From Rhodomicrobium sp. R_RK_3 (GTDB taxonomy: Bacteria; Pseudomonadota; Alphaproteobacteria; Rhizobiales; Rhodomicrobiaceae): DNA of 64,000 nt. The DNA is taken from the NCBI RefSeq assembly GCF_002198715.1, contig NZ_MWLK01000015.1, positions 37,684 to 101,683 on the forward strand, given 5' to 3'. Numbering within the stretch: the stretch's first letter is position 1; every line of letters starts with the position of its first letter. The notes under the pieces were generated by a model that was not told the DNA's origin, ran no database searches, and worked only from the letters and a program-made list of their open reading frames with translations. Shown in pieces: positions 1 through 9,411 of this stretch. The position numbers and the translations under genes are program-made.

Positions 1-731
1 CAGAGCAAGTGGCGTACGTTGCGCGGCGGGTTGCACCATGGATCTTCCCCCGCCAATCTGCCATGACCTGCCACGCGGTTGAGGAAACGGCGCCACTGGG
101 TCGATCAGAGCTGAGCAGGCGCTCGGCACCGCACTGCACGGGCAGCGAGTATCCACGAGGGAGGCTCGGCTGAAATATGTACGGGTCGCATCGCCCGCGC
201 GAAAATTTACCGCTCTCGGCGCCCCCGACTGAGCAATGGCCAATTCCTGCCCGCATCACTGATTTAACTGTCTTTGAATGAACTCGTGCCGAGCCGCAGC
301 AATTTGGAATTAGCGGGAGCGACGGCGAATTGTACCTGCCGAAGCGCGATACGGAATACTGCGCCTGAGAATACATTCCATTCTTCTGCGGAATGTTGAG
401 CTTGCGGGACCTCAAAGGCCGCTCGCTTCACCCCGGGCATTTCCTCTCGCAGGGCTGATGTCGATGACGAGTGCTGCGGCCGACCGAGCATTTTCGATAA
501 GATCTCTCTGGAACATTAACGGATACAACCAACCTAGCGTTCGTTCTCGATCGGGCGCCATCAATAATTTGGACGACAGCGGATGATAGTATTCCGCATC
601 GGAATAGTTCCTATTCCATCCCCTACTCTTCCCAAATACTTCGGCCCTTACGATCTTGGCGTTGGGCCGTCCTCGTGCCTTTATTCGGGGCGTGAGCGAC
701 TCTTTTCAACTGCTACCTCACATAACCAACC
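1..731. other. Leading region without a convincing gene
   Basis: I see no ORF here with recognisable protein features. A 75-codon minus-strand frame at 264-491 has no family signature. Several short ATTCC/GGAAT elements occur at about 340-400, and two overlapping palindromes lie at 591-617, described separately. Confidence 0.5.
591..617. promoter_or_regulatory. Overlapping palindromes, possible operator
   Basis: Two inverted repeats share five bases: ATTCC-N5-GGAAT at 591-605 and GGAATAG-TTC-CTATTCC at 601-617, both with perfect arms. They lie about 115 bp upstream of the SnoaL-like gene. That is a plausible distance for a regulator site, but no regulator can be assigned from sequence alone. 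Confidence 0.3.
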
Positions 732-1172
732 ATGACAAACTCCTCCATATCCGAAGCAGCGAAGGCCGTGGTCCGCCGAAATACCGAGGAGGTCCAGGGG
801 GGCGGTGACTGGGCGCTCTACGACGAGCTTTTCTCTGACGATTTTGTCGACCATACCCCCCAGCCAGGCGTCACTGCCGATAAAGACGGGGTGCGATTTT
901 TATACAAAGGTCTGAGGACTGCTTTTCCGGACTTTCATGCGGACATCCACTGGCAGAGCGCCGAAGGCGATCTTGTGACGACCTATAAAGTTTATCACGG
1001 GACACATCGCGGGACGTTCCTTGGAATCCCGCCGACCGGCCGCAAAATTCAGTTCGAGACTGTCGACGCGATGCGAGTCCGCGATGGCAAGATCACAGAC
1101 CACTGGGGTGTCGGCAACCTTTACTCGCTCGTCCAGCAACTCAAAGGCGAGGATGGACCGGGAATCAGCTGA
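732..1172 (+). CDS. SnoaL-like ester cyclase family protein
   Basis: A 146-residue soluble protein of the NTF2-like SnoaL/ester-cyclase superfamily. Seen: an N-terminal helix with a DWALYDELFSDDFVDH segment, then LRTAFPDFHADI, a GTFLGIPPTGRKIQFE stretch and a terminal DGKITDHWGVGN segment, the usual order of the single alpha+beta barrel. Family members act as small cyclases, hydrolases or ligand binders, so the substrate cannot be inferred. The ATG is the first in frame, but no strong Shine-Dalgarno sequence precedes it. It is followed 118 bp downstream by the atypical response regulator on the same strand, so co-transcription is possible. The family assignment is firm, the function open. Confidence 0.75.
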   Translation: MTNSSISEAAKAVVRRNTEEVQGGGDWALYDELFSDDFVDHTPQPGVTADKDGVRFLYKGLRTAFPDFHADIHWQSAEGDLVTTYKVYHGTHRGTFLGIPPTGRKIQFETVDAMRVRDGKITDHWGVGNLYSLVQQLKGEDGPGIS

Positions 1173-1290
1173 CCCAGCTATCCAGGCCCCCCATCTGGGG
1201 ATACGCCTAGCTCCGATCGAGGCTGGACCGCTCAGGGGCTTGAGACCAGGGGCCATCCGCTTGACATTGCCGGAACAGCGATCCCGAACT

Positions 1291-2055
1291 ATGAAGCAGA
1301 GTCGCATTCTCGTCGCAAACGACAATCCTGCGATCTGCTCCAGGCTCCGCGATTACTTCCAGCAGCATGGTCTGTTGGCAGAATGCACGTCCACCCCGCG
1401 AGGTTGTCTGTGGGCACTCGACAAAGGTGACATCAGCCTCATCATACTCAATGCCCGGCTAGGCGAGGGGGACGGATTTGGTCTGCTGCGCGAGATCCGA
1501 GCACGCTCAGACGTGCCGATCATCGTCGTTACAACACACGAAGGCGATGAAACGGATAGAGTTGGGGGTCTCGAGGCGGGAGCCGACGATTACGTTGCCG
1601 AACCGTTCAGCCTCAGGGAATTGCTGGCGCGAGTGGGCGCGGTGCTACGCCGGCATGAAATCGCTCGCGCAAGGCTCATCCGTGAGCCCAAGGACGGCGG
1701 ATTTACATTCCAGGGCTGGGCGCTTTATCGGCGTGACCGGAGGCTGATCGATCCAAGCGGAAAGCCAGTGCCGCTCACGAAAGGCGAATATGCCCTACTG
1801 CTGGCGTTCCTGAGTTCACCGCACGTGGTGCTGAGCCGCGATCAGCTCGTCCAAGCAACCCGTGTTCATGGCGATCTCTTCGACAAAAGCATTGACGTCA
1901 AAGTGCTGCGCCTGCGGCGGAAATTGGAGTGCGCTCCGACCAAGGGACACCTCATCCAGACCAAACGGGGGTTGGGTTATGCATTCGTCGCCGACGTTAA
2001 GGAATTGCAGTCTACGTTCGCTACTCCCACGACGCTCAGGTCAGCAAAAAAGTGA
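1291..2055 (+). CDS. OmpR/PhoB-family response regulator with degenerate receiver
   Basis: A 254-residue protein with a receiver domain (about residues 5-120) and a winged-helix OmpR-type DNA-binding domain (about 145-235, with VLSRDQLVQAT and a KRGLGYAF wing). The reading frame is open upstream, but the ATG at 1291 begins exactly at the receiver strand KQSRILVAN, so the shorter start is used. Key receiver positions are altered. The acidic pair is N10-D11, the phosphoacceptor position in LIILNARL is Asn54, and the conserved Lys of the YVxKPF motif is Glu104 (YVAEPF). Phosphorylation by a histidine kinase is therefore unlikely, and no kinase gene is adjacent. It resembles atypical receivers that work by dimerisation or ligand binding. 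Confidence 0.85.
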   Translation: MKQSRILVANDNPAICSRLRDYFQQHGLLAECTSTPRGCLWALDKGDISLIILNARLGEGDGFGLLREIRARSDVPIIVVTTHEGDETDRVGGLEAGADDYVAEPFSLRELLARVGAVLRRHEIARARLIREPKDGGFTFQGWALYRRDRRLIDPSGKPVPLTKGEYALLLAFLSSPHVVLSRDQLVQATRVHGDLFDKSIDVKVLRLRRKLECAPTKGHLIQTKRGLGYAFVADVKELQSTFATPTTLRSAKK

Positions 2056-2427
2056 GGATGCCAATATAACGCCACCCGCAGGGTGTTACTGAGGATACCG
2101 GCCAGCCCTGCGCTTCAGCCGCTTGCTCGAGTTTGACGACGAAGTCTTCCCCTGCGATCAACTGATGTCGGTGTGAACTGGAGGTCCAGTGCGGATGGCG
2201 CCTCAGCCAGCGTATTTCCGGATTGCTTGTGGATCTGGGTTTCGGAGGGGCGCTGATCATTGGCTAAACAGCGATGAATGCGTGAATCTGAGCAAGATTT
2301 TTATCCCTCGAAACAAGTGGTAATATGTCTCTGCGAAAAAGCTGACGCAAAGAAGCAGAAATGAGTAACCTGGAGGCCATTAAAATAAGTCACTACTAAT
2401 TTTCCGGACGACTCCATCGGAACGGCG
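2056..2427. other. AT-richer intergenic stretch
   Basis: No supported gene. Base composition becomes more AT-rich toward the following metallophosphoesterase, consistent with a boundary of foreign DNA. A 12-codon frame (ATG at 2361, ending before 2400) precedes that gene but has no independent support. Confidence 0.4.
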
Positions 2428-3234
2428 GTGAGTACGACACAAGGGCATATTCAGGTGCGGATATTTGCGATTTCCGATGTACATTGTGATTATGAAGAAA
2501 ATCTTCGTTGGCTCCAAAATTTATCGCTGCAGGATTTCAAGAACGATCTCCTGATCCTTGCTGGTGATATTTCGCATTCTTTGCTACTCGTTGCCGGAGT
2601 CCTGGAAGAATTGGCGCGCCGCTTTGCCCATGTGCTTTTTGTTCCAGGCAATCATGATTTGTGGACAATAAAGGATTCTGATCTAACATCTATTAGTAAA
2701 TTTCATGCAATCTGCAGCATTGCAAACGAAAGTGGAGTAATAACTGCACCTTATCGGCATCACGATCTCGTAGTTATACCTCTGTTCAGTTGGTACGATT
2801 ATTCGTTTGGTGAGCCAAGTGATCGCCTACGGAAGGTTTGGGCTGATTATCGTTACTGCAGATGGCCCGCTCACTGTACGGAAGAGTCAATTACGACATA
2901 TTTTCTTGATTTAAATCAGAAAAATATTGCCACCTCCAGTGAACATGTCGTGACATTTTCACATTTTGTTCCCAGGGTCGATATTTTGCCGAGATTTATC
3001 ACCCCGACACACCGCAGACTTTACCCCGTTCTCGGTTCTAGTCGTATCGATCAGCAGATAAGGCAGGTAGGGGCCAAAATGCATGTGTACGGCCATTCGC
3101 ATGTGAATAGGCGGGTGAACAAGGACGGTGTGACCTATATCAACAACGCTTATGGCTATCCGCATGAGACGATGATTTCCGCAAAGTCCTTGTTGTGCGT
3201 CTATGAATATGACGTAAACACGCTGAAGCGTTGA
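2428..3234 (+). CDS. Calcineurin-like metallophosphoesterase
   Basis: A 268-residue soluble phosphoesterase with the complete metal-binding signature of the calcineurin-like superfamily in order: D-x-H in ISDVHCDY, GD in LAGDIS, GNHD in PGNHDLW, a single His in FSHFVP, and GHSH in YGHSHVNRR. Members hydrolyse phosphomonoesters, phosphodiesters or nucleotides with a two-metal centre; the substrate is not predictable here. The start is either GTG at 2428 or GTG at 2455. The second begins directly at RIFAISDVH, which is typical of the family. Codon use is clearly more AT-rich than in neighbouring genes, suggesting recent transfer. No partner gene flanks it. Confidence 0.85.
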   Translation: MSTTQGHIQVRIFAISDVHCDYEENLRWLQNLSLQDFKNDLLILAGDISHSLLLVAGVLEELARRFAHVLFVPGNHDLWTIKDSDLTSISKFHAICSIANESGVITAPYRHHDLVVIPLFSWYDYSFGEPSDRLRKVWADYRYCRWPAHCTEESITTYFLDLNQKNIATSSEHVVTFSHFVPRVDILPRFITPTHRRLYPVLGSSRIDQQIRQVGAKMHVYGHSHVNRRVNKDGVTYINNAYGYPHETMISAKSLLCVYEYDVNTLKR

Positions 3235-3353
3235 GCAACTGCGAACATCTTTGGATAGTGCCTCAGGCCCCCAAGCGATTTCCGCTCCTAGTGAAGATCG
3301 TTTATTTTATTGATATGCACCTTTGTTGATGCTCAGCTTAACGCTATTAACGG

Positions 3354-4250
3354 CTAGCGTGACCTGCGCCGTGTCAACTCTTCTGCCAGGAATTCAACAA
3401 GGGCGCGCACCTTGGTGGATGGCCGCGGCCCTGCCGGCAGAACTGCGTAGACGTTGGCTCCCTCCATTTCATATTCCCGAAGAAGATGGACGAGTTGGCC
3501 GGACCGGAGCTCGATTTCAGCCATAACATCCGATACCATGCCTATCCCCAATCCAGCGACTGCACTGGCAAGGATTCCTGGAGCCGAATTGATCTGCAAT
3601 CGAGCCTGGACGTTCACGGATATGACGGTGTCGTTTCGGCGAAACCGCCAATTCTCGCGGCCGAAGCCACCATGGCCGAGTATGCATTCGTGCTCGGCAA
3701 GGTCCGCAGGCGTCTTCGGCCTGCCGTGCTGCTCCAGATAGGCCGGCGCTGCCACAATTATCTTGTTCACCGAGGCAAGCTTGCGCGAACCGAACGTTGA
3801 GTCGTCGAGCGCGCCGACGCGAATGGCGATGTCGACACCATCTGCGACCAGATTCTGCCGCTCGTCCGACATGGTGATGTCGACACGAAGCTCCGGGTGC
3901 GCGCGCAGAAAGCCTGACAGACAAGGGATCACTGCGCGCGTTCCGTACATGACCGGCAATGCAAGCCGTACGACACCGCGCAACGAATCGACACCGCGCG
4001 CCGCATCCTCGGCATCCTCCCAGTCGGCCATGACTTGGCGCGCGCGTTCGAGGAACAGCGCGCCAGCATCAGTCAACGACAGGTTGCGGGTCGTCCTGAG
4101 CAGGAGCTTGACAGCAAGTCGGGTCTCAAGCTCGCTAATAATACGAGAAACTGACGGCTGCGACATATGCAGTTCGCGAGCGGCGCGAGAAAAGCTGCCG
4201 CACTCGGCGACGCGTGCGAATACCGTAAGTTCCTGCCAGCGATCGCTCAT
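3354..4250 (-). CDS. LysR-family transcriptional regulator
   Basis: A 298-residue LysR-type regulator. The N-terminal winged HTH spans about residues 1-62 (ARVAECGSFSRAARELHMSQPSVSRII), and the C-terminal substrate-binding-like domain about 90-290 has the family's LRVDITMSDE and VADGVDIAIRVG segments. The sequence most resembles the CrgA-like subgroup, whose members commonly repress or activate a divergent neighbour in response to a small molecule. It is divergent from the peroxiredoxin-like gene at 4353 with about 100 bp between starts, so that gene is the likely target. The effector is unknown. Confidence 0.9.
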   Translation of the reverse strand: MSDRWQELTVFARVAECGSFSRAARELHMSQPSVSRIISELETRLAVKLLLRTTRNLSLTDAGALFLERARQVMADWEDAEDAARGVDSLRGVVRLALPVMYGTRAVIPCLSGFLRAHPELRVDITMSDERQNLVADGVDIAIRVGALDDSTFGSRKLASVNKIIVAAPAYLEQHGRPKTPADLAEHECILGHGGFGRENWRFRRNDTVISVNVQARLQINSAPGILASAVAGLGIGMVSDVMAEIELRSGQLVHLLREYEMEGANVYAVLPAGPRPSTKVRALVEFLAEELTRRRSR

Positions 4251-4352
4251 TTGAAATATGGATAGATGTTCTTTGAAATGGGCTTATACCCATTCCTTCG
4301 CGAATGGCCCAGTTCTTTCTTCAGGCACCGAGCCATAGCGAAAGAGAGCATC

Positions 4353-5030
4353 ATGAAATTACAGGACCAACTCGACGCATTCCGCACGGACTTCGAATCC
4401 GGGAGGCTTTCGTTCAAGCCCACGCAGGCGCAGCTCGGCATCATACACCGCGCCACCGCCGAACTCATCGAGAGCGGTCAGGCCGGCCGCGCACTCAAGG
4501 CTGCTGATATCGCACCCCAATTCCAGCTGAAAGATGCCAATGAGCGCCTCGTCAGCTCGAGTGAATTGCTCGCGGACGGTCCGCTGATCGTAAGTTTCTA
4601 TCGGGGTGTTTGGTGCCCTTACTGCAACATGGACCTTAAAGCCCTCGAAGCGGCCCGGCCGGAATTCGAGACGCGCGGCGCCCAACTGGTCGCGATCTCG
4701 CCGCAAACCCCGTCCAACAGCCGCAAGTCCCAGAGAGACAATGGCCTCAGCTTTCCGATCCTGAGCGACACCAACAGCGATGTAGCCGCCGCCTTTGGCA
4801 TCCGCTTTCATTTGCCCGACTATCTGGTCGAACTCTACAAGGCTTTCGGCAATGATCTTCCCGTCATCAACGACGACGCGTCCTGGGTGCTCCCGATGCC
4901 CGCTCGGTACGTCATCGGCACGGGCGGCGTGATCGCCTACGCCGAAGTCAATCCCGACTATACGCGCCGCCCTGATCCTTCGGAGTTGCTGCCGGTTCTT
5001 GACCAGTTGCGCACCACAAAAGCGGCCTAA
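4353..5030 (+). CDS. AhpC/TSA-type peroxiredoxin-like protein
   Basis: A 225-residue thioredoxin-fold protein of the AhpC/TSA family. The active-site segment GVWCPYCNMDLKAL near residue 90 has a CxxC pair, and a following VAISPQTPSNS and LSFPILSD layout fits peroxiredoxins. Such proteins reduce peroxides or act as redox partners. The frame is open to 4266, but ATG 4353 is preceded by AAAGAGAG and begins with MKLQDQLDAF, the common start in this family, so it is preferred. The divergent LysR gene is a probable regulator, which suggests an oxidative or electrophile stress response. Confidence 0.85.
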   Translation: MKLQDQLDAFRTDFESGRLSFKPTQAQLGIIHRATAELIESGQAGRALKAADIAPQFQLKDANERLVSSSELLADGPLIVSFYRGVWCPYCNMDLKALEAARPEFETRGAQLVAISPQTPSNSRKSQRDNGLSFPILSDTNSDVAAAFGIRFHLPDYLVELYKAFGNDLPVINDDASWVLPMPARYVIGTGGVIAYAEVNPDYTRRPDPSELLPVLDQLRTTKAA

Positions 5031-5216
5031 CGCAAAGGTGAGCTGCTCAAGGACATAGCACCAAGTCTTCTCACGAGGTTGGACTAATATTTTTGAAGGC
5101 AGCGCGCCGCATTAGACGAACAGCCGATGGCTGCGACGTCATGGATCTTCCGCGTCGTCGCCGAACTCGCGCAAGAGGCTACGGGCATTGGCATCGCGAA
5201 AGAGAGAGAGAGAGCA

Positions 5217-5873
5217 ATGCCAATGTCCAACGACCTCCACGCCGGACAAACCCTCTATACGCCAAGAGTTTTGCGAGCCTATGACTGGGTTGTGCTGGGA
5301 CTGTCCAACACCTTGCTTTGGCGATGTCCCACCACGGTATTGCGGCAGCTGTACGACCGAAACGTCACCGCTAATCATCTCGACGTCGGTGTGGGCACGG
5401 GGTATTTCCTCGACAAGGCGAAATGGCCGGTCACCACCCCCTCGATCACTCTCCTCGACATCAATACCAACTGCCTGGACGCGGCATCTAGTCGAATTGC
5501 ACGATATGCGCCACGGACGATTCTAGCCAACATCCTAACGCCTCTTCCGGCGCTTGGACCATTCCGCTCAGTGAGCCTCTGCTATCTACTGCACTGCTTG
5601 CCAGGCTCGATCACTGATAAGGCGGTCCTCTTTGATCATCTGCGGCCCGTGTTGGCCCCTGGTGCCCGCGTATTCGGCGCTACTCTCGTGCAGGGAACGA
5701 TCCCGCGCTCTAGCCCGGCGCAGGCCCTCATGGACTTCTATAACAGCAAGGGCATATTCTCGAACAGCCGCGATACGGTCGAGGATCTGGATGTAGCTCT
5801 GCGTGACCGCTTCGCTTTCTCGAACATCAAGATCAAGGGATGTGTTGCCTTGTTTGAAGCGTATGTCGATTGA
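5217..5873 (+). CDS. Class I SAM-dependent methyltransferase
   Basis: A 218-residue Rossmann-fold methyltransferase. Motif I is visible as LDVGVGTGYFLDK, motif II as ITLLDINTNCLDAAS, and a post-I region as SLCYLLHCLPG, followed by LRPVLAPGARVFGATL. The substrate is not deducible; small-molecule acceptors are typical for this layout. The start at 5217 is chosen because a purine-rich AGAGAGAGAG tract precedes it and the protein becomes family-like from there. The upstream ATG at 5127 would add about 30 residues without homology signature. It is isolated, with no operon partners. Confidence 0.8.
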   Translation: MPMSNDLHAGQTLYTPRVLRAYDWVVLGLSNTLLWRCPTTVLRQLYDRNVTANHLDVGVGTGYFLDKAKWPVTTPSITLLDINTNCLDAASSRIARYAPRTILANILTPLPALGPFRSVSLCYLLHCLPGSITDKAVLFDHLRPVLAPGARVFGATLVQGTIPRSSPAQALMDFYNSKGIFSNSRDTVEDLDVALRDRFAFSNIKIKGCVALFEAYVD

Positions 5874-6598
5874 TCCAAGCTGGGAGCTTCCTCATTCCCT
5901 AGCGCATTTCCACTTAGCTTGCTTGACGCATAGCCTGGATTTTTGAGGTGGTCGGCGCGCTCTGTGAGACATTAGCGCGATAATCTGGATGAGCGCACGG
6001 CTGTTTCTTGGTTCGGAGGTAGGGGTTCTTCGCTCTCTAATCGCAGGCCCGAAGGCAAGCCTTTTGGCATCTTTCTTTTGTTCGACCGCGCCGCCGGCTT
6101 TCTTTCGCCCCGACCGCGCACGCGATTGACCGGCGCGCGCAGGTGGTGTCAAGGCTGGCCGCGCGAGCGGCCACCGCCAGGCTTGGCCTTGGCGGCGCCG
6201 AGCACGCCGGCAGGCTGGATGGATTGGGCATGCCGGCCGTCTTACGGATCGTCTCGCCGAGTGTATCGCTCTCTACGCGGTCGCGGATGCGCCGCATCAG
6301 ATTCGGCGTGTGAAGCAACGCGAATGAGGGGGCTCGTGCAAATAGCTTACGCGAGTATGTCAACCAAAACTGTAGCTTGGCTCGATTGAAGCTGACCGCG
6401 AGCTAGGCTTTAGCATAGTAGCTGATGCCCGGGTGTGCTGGGCAACGGATGATGGTTGGCTATATGTACGGGCCACGGTTCGAAGTACCCAACTGGGCCA
6501 TCTTCGTCGACCAGCATCTCTCGCTCCAGCAAACTCATCAGCGCAAGCTAACCACCTCGCTGCAGCCGTGTGCGGAATGAAAAACAACGTGCCGGACG
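5874..6598. other. Long intergenic stretch, possible gene remnants
   Basis: No frame here has a recognisable family. A 43-codon plus-strand frame at 6449-6580 reads like real protein (GYMYGPRFEVPNW near its start) and may be a fragment of a lost gene, but I cannot name it. The stretch separates the methyltransferase from the converging epoxide hydrolase genes. Confidence 0.35.
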
Positions 6599-7894
6599 TT
6601 ATCGGACCAATGCGAAGCAAGCGCGCATTTCGTCGACGAATATCCCTGGCTGCTCAAAAGCAGCAAAATGTCCGCCTCGCTGAGCGTCGTTCCAATAGAA
6701 GAGCCTGGAATAGAGTCGTTCGCCCCACAGCCTTGGCGGACGAAAATTCTCTCCGGGGAATATCGTCACGCCCACCGGGATATCGAGCTTCCGGGCGCTG
6801 AAGTCAGTGTAGAAGCTCTCAGCATAAAGCCTTGCCGAGGACGCGGCTGTGGCGGTGAACCAATAGAGACTGATGTTGTCGAGGATTGCGTCGCGGGTAA
6901 GCACGCTTTCTGGATCGTATCCGCTCTGGGACCATTCCGCGAGCTTCTCATAAATCCAGGCGGCTTGGCCCGCCGGCGAATCGGTCAGGGCGTAGCCAAT
7001 CGTCTGCGGACGCGTCGCTTGCAACCGAGCATAGCCGGATTTCTCCAGCGCGAATGTGCGTAGCATTTCAAGCGCCGGCTTTTCCACGTCGGCGAGTTCG
7101 CCTTGCAATGGCGGCGGGAACATAACAGGCAAGTTGATATGAACGGCGGCTAGGCCGCGCGCATGCTGCGCGGCGAGCCAAGTCGTTACGCCGGAGCCCC
7201 AGTCGCCGCCCTGTGCCACCCAATGGCTGTAGCCGAGCCTCATCATCAGTTCCGTCCAGGCCGACGCGACGCGTGGCAATCCCCAGCCCCTTGTGACGGG
7301 CTTGTCGGAAAATCCGAAGCCGGGTAACGAGGGAATCACGAGGTGAAAAGCATCATTCGGACGCCCCCCATGGGATGTTGGATCTGTCAGCGGTCCGATC
7401 ACCTTGAGGAACTCGAAGACGGATCCCGGCCAGCCATGGGTCAGGACCATCGGCAAGGCATCAGCGTGCCTTGAGCGAATGTGCAGGAAGTGGATGCCCA
7501 GGCCATCGATGCGCATACGATACTGCGGAAAGGTATTGATTGCCGCTTCTGCGCGCCGCCAGTCATGAGACTTCCGCCAATATTCGACCAAAGACTGGAT
7601 TCTCTCGAGCGGCAGGCCCTGCGACCAGTCCGACACGAGTTCTCTTTCAGGCCAGCGGGTCATCTCCAGCCGGCGGCGTAGCCCATCGATTGCGGCCTGC
7701 GGCACGTCCACCTTGAACGGTACGATGTCCGTCGTCGCGGGGGGCAGGTGAGACGATAGCACATCATTGGCGCTGCCCCGTTGCGTCAAGCCAGCTGTGG
7801 CTGCCAACCCGAATAGCAACGCGCGCCGACCAATTAGCGGAGTGGGGCTATCCTGAATTGTAGCGTCGTGTTCTCTGGGTGCTTTGGCAGTCAT
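6599..7894 (-). CDS. Epoxide hydrolase (EHN-type alpha/beta hydrolase), exported
   Basis: A 431-residue alpha/beta hydrolase with the N-terminal epoxide-hydrolase domain (PFKVDVPQAAIDGLRRRL near 60-75, then RWPERE). The oxyanion motif is HGWPGS, the nucleophile elbow is GGDWG (Asp nucleophile) and the C-terminal catalytic His is in GGHFAAFEQP. These enzymes open epoxides to vicinal diols. An N-terminal IGRRALLFGLAATAGL stretch looks like a Tat signal, so it probably acts in the periplasm. It is the last gene of a minus-strand run after a paralogous hydrolase and an SDR, suggesting breakdown of an epoxide- or alcohol-containing compound. Confidence 0.88.
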   Translation of the reverse strand: MTAKAPREHDATIQDSPTPLIGRRALLFGLAATAGLTQRGSANDVLSSHLPPATTDIVPFKVDVPQAAIDGLRRRLEMTRWPERELVSDWSQGLPLERIQSLVEYWRKSHDWRRAEAAINTFPQYRMRIDGLGIHFLHIRSRHADALPMVLTHGWPGSVFEFLKVIGPLTDPTSHGGRPNDAFHLVIPSLPGFGFSDKPVTRGWGLPRVASAWTELMMRLGYSHWVAQGGDWGSGVTTWLAAQHARGLAAVHINLPVMFPPPLQGELADVEKPALEMLRTFALEKSGYARLQATRPQTIGYALTDSPAGQAAWIYEKLAEWSQSGYDPESVLTRDAILDNISLYWFTATAASSARLYAESFYTDFSARKLDIPVGVTIFPGENFRPPRLWGERLYSRLFYWNDAQRGGHFAAFEQPGIFVDEMRACFALVR

Positions 7895-7925
7895 GATCGT
7901 TTCATAACGTGTGACGAGATGGTGG

Positions 7926-9323
7926 TCAGCGCAGCTTGGCGAAACAACTGCGCAGTTCGTTCACAAACACTGCAGGTTGCTCAAGTGCCGCGAAATGGCC
8001 GCCCTTGGACAATTCATTGAAATGGATGAGCTGTGGGTAGGAGGCCATTGCCCAGCTGCGGGGCACCCGAAAGAGTTCCTTTGGAAAGACACTGATGCCA
8101 ACGGGAATCTCGATCGTGCCGCCCGCGAAGCTTGCGGGATAATTCTCCCAATATATTCGGGCTGAGGACGCCGCTGTATTGGTCAGCCAATAGAGTGTGA
8201 TGTTGTCTAAAATCTCATCGCGGCTGATGGCGCTTTCGACCACACCATCATTGTCTGTCCACGCTTGGAATTTTTCATAGATCCACGCAGCGTGCCCCAC
8301 CGGCGAATCGGCCAGCGGATAGCCGACGGTCTGCGGCCGCGTGCCTTGTTGCTGAAAATAGCCGAAACCATCCGTCCGGAAATGTTCGGCAGCATCAATG
8401 GCGCGTTGCTCTTCGGTCGACAATCCTTCGCCGGGAAGCGCGGCGGGAAAAACGAAGGCCCAGTTAAGATGTATTCCGGCTAGGCCCTGCGGTTTCATAT
8501 GGCCTAGCGCAGAGGTAACCCCCGCTCCCCAATCCCCGCCCTGAGCGACCCACCGGTCATAGCCAAGCCGCTGCATCAACGCCGCCCACGCCCGAGCGAT
8601 GCGCGGAACTTTCCACCCGGCTTGCTTCGGCTTGTCGGAGAAGGCGAAACCGGGCAGCGAAGGCGCGATGACATGGAACGCATCCGAAGCCGCGCCACCA
8701 TAAGCGGTCGGGTCGATCAACGGTCCGATGATGTTTAGGAATTCGACGATTGATCCCGGCCAGCCATGGGTAATGAGCAATGGCAAGGCGCTTTTGTGGT
8801 GCGAGCGAGCATGAATGAAATGGATGCCTAGTTCATCGATCTCTGTCCGAAACTGCCGAAAGGCGTTGATCCGTCGCTCAAGGCGGCCGAAGTCGTATCG
8901 ACTACCCCAATATTCGACTAGTTCGCGCATGCGCGCCAACGGTACCCCCTGGGACCAATCGGCTACTGTCTCGCGCTCGGGCCAGCGGGTGAGCATCAAC
9001 CGTTCGTGTAGATCGGCAATTGCGTCTGGGGGAAATTCCACGCGAAACGGAGCCAAGCCAGCGTCGCTGTCAGCCGGGCCTAAATCCATCTGAGCTGCGC
9101 TCCGTGCCGCGTCGGATCCAACCATCACACCTGCCAAAGCGGCCAGCGCCCCCGCGCCTTTGAGGACCGATCGGCGCGAGAGAGGCGCTACGTTCGTTGG
9201 CGGATAAATTGTCATCATCTTGGACCCCGGCTTCCTAGGAGCGTCGATATCGAGTTCGGCAGTTGAGGCCGTCGGTATGGAGCGCGATGTCACGCCCGTG
9301 GTCGAAGGAGACTGGTTGCTCAT
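7926..9323 (-). CDS. Epoxide hydrolase paralog with Tat signal
   Basis: A 465-residue paralog of the downstream hydrolase, with the same catalytic layout: FRVEFPPDAIADLHERL, RWPERE, HGWPGS, GGDWG and GGHFAALEQP. The N-terminus holds SRRSVLKGAGALAALAGV, a clear twin-arginine signal. It begins about 50 residues in, so the true start may be the internal ATG near 9215 rather than 9323. The 31-bp gap to the next gene and identical orientation suggest one transcript. Two diverged copies side by side point to an old duplication with differing substrate range. Confidence 0.88.
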   Translation of the reverse strand: MSNQSPSTTGVTSRSIPTASTAELDIDAPRKPGSKMMTIYPPTNVAPLSRRSVLKGAGALAALAGVMVGSDAARSAAQMDLGPADSDAGLAPFRVEFPPDAIADLHERLMLTRWPERETVADWSQGVPLARMRELVEYWGSRYDFGRLERRINAFRQFRTEIDELGIHFIHARSHHKSALPLLITHGWPGSIVEFLNIIGPLIDPTAYGGAASDAFHVIAPSLPGFAFSDKPKQAGWKVPRIARAWAALMQRLGYDRWVAQGGDWGAGVTSALGHMKPQGLAGIHLNWAFVFPAALPGEGLSTEEQRAIDAAEHFRTDGFGYFQQQGTRPQTVGYPLADSPVGHAAWIYEKFQAWTDNDGVVESAISRDEILDNITLYWLTNTAASSARIYWENYPASFAGGTIEIPVGISVFPKELFRVPRSWAMASYPQLIHFNELSKGGHFAALEQPAVFVNELRSCFAKLR

Positions 9324-9411
9324 GATTCTCTTCGGTAGGCTGTAAGCAGCAGCGGCCCTTGTCTGACGCTAGCCGGAAATAAAGATTGGTTTGACCGGCG
9401 CCGGTCGCCAC

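Noticed and set aside
900..1325. 141-codon minus-strand frame over the SnoaL-like gene
   Set aside because: Shadow of the SnoaL-like frame without protein-family features.
6449..6580. 43-codon plus-strand frame with protein-like composition
   Set aside because: Too short and without identifiable family or flanking context; kept only as a note in the gap description.
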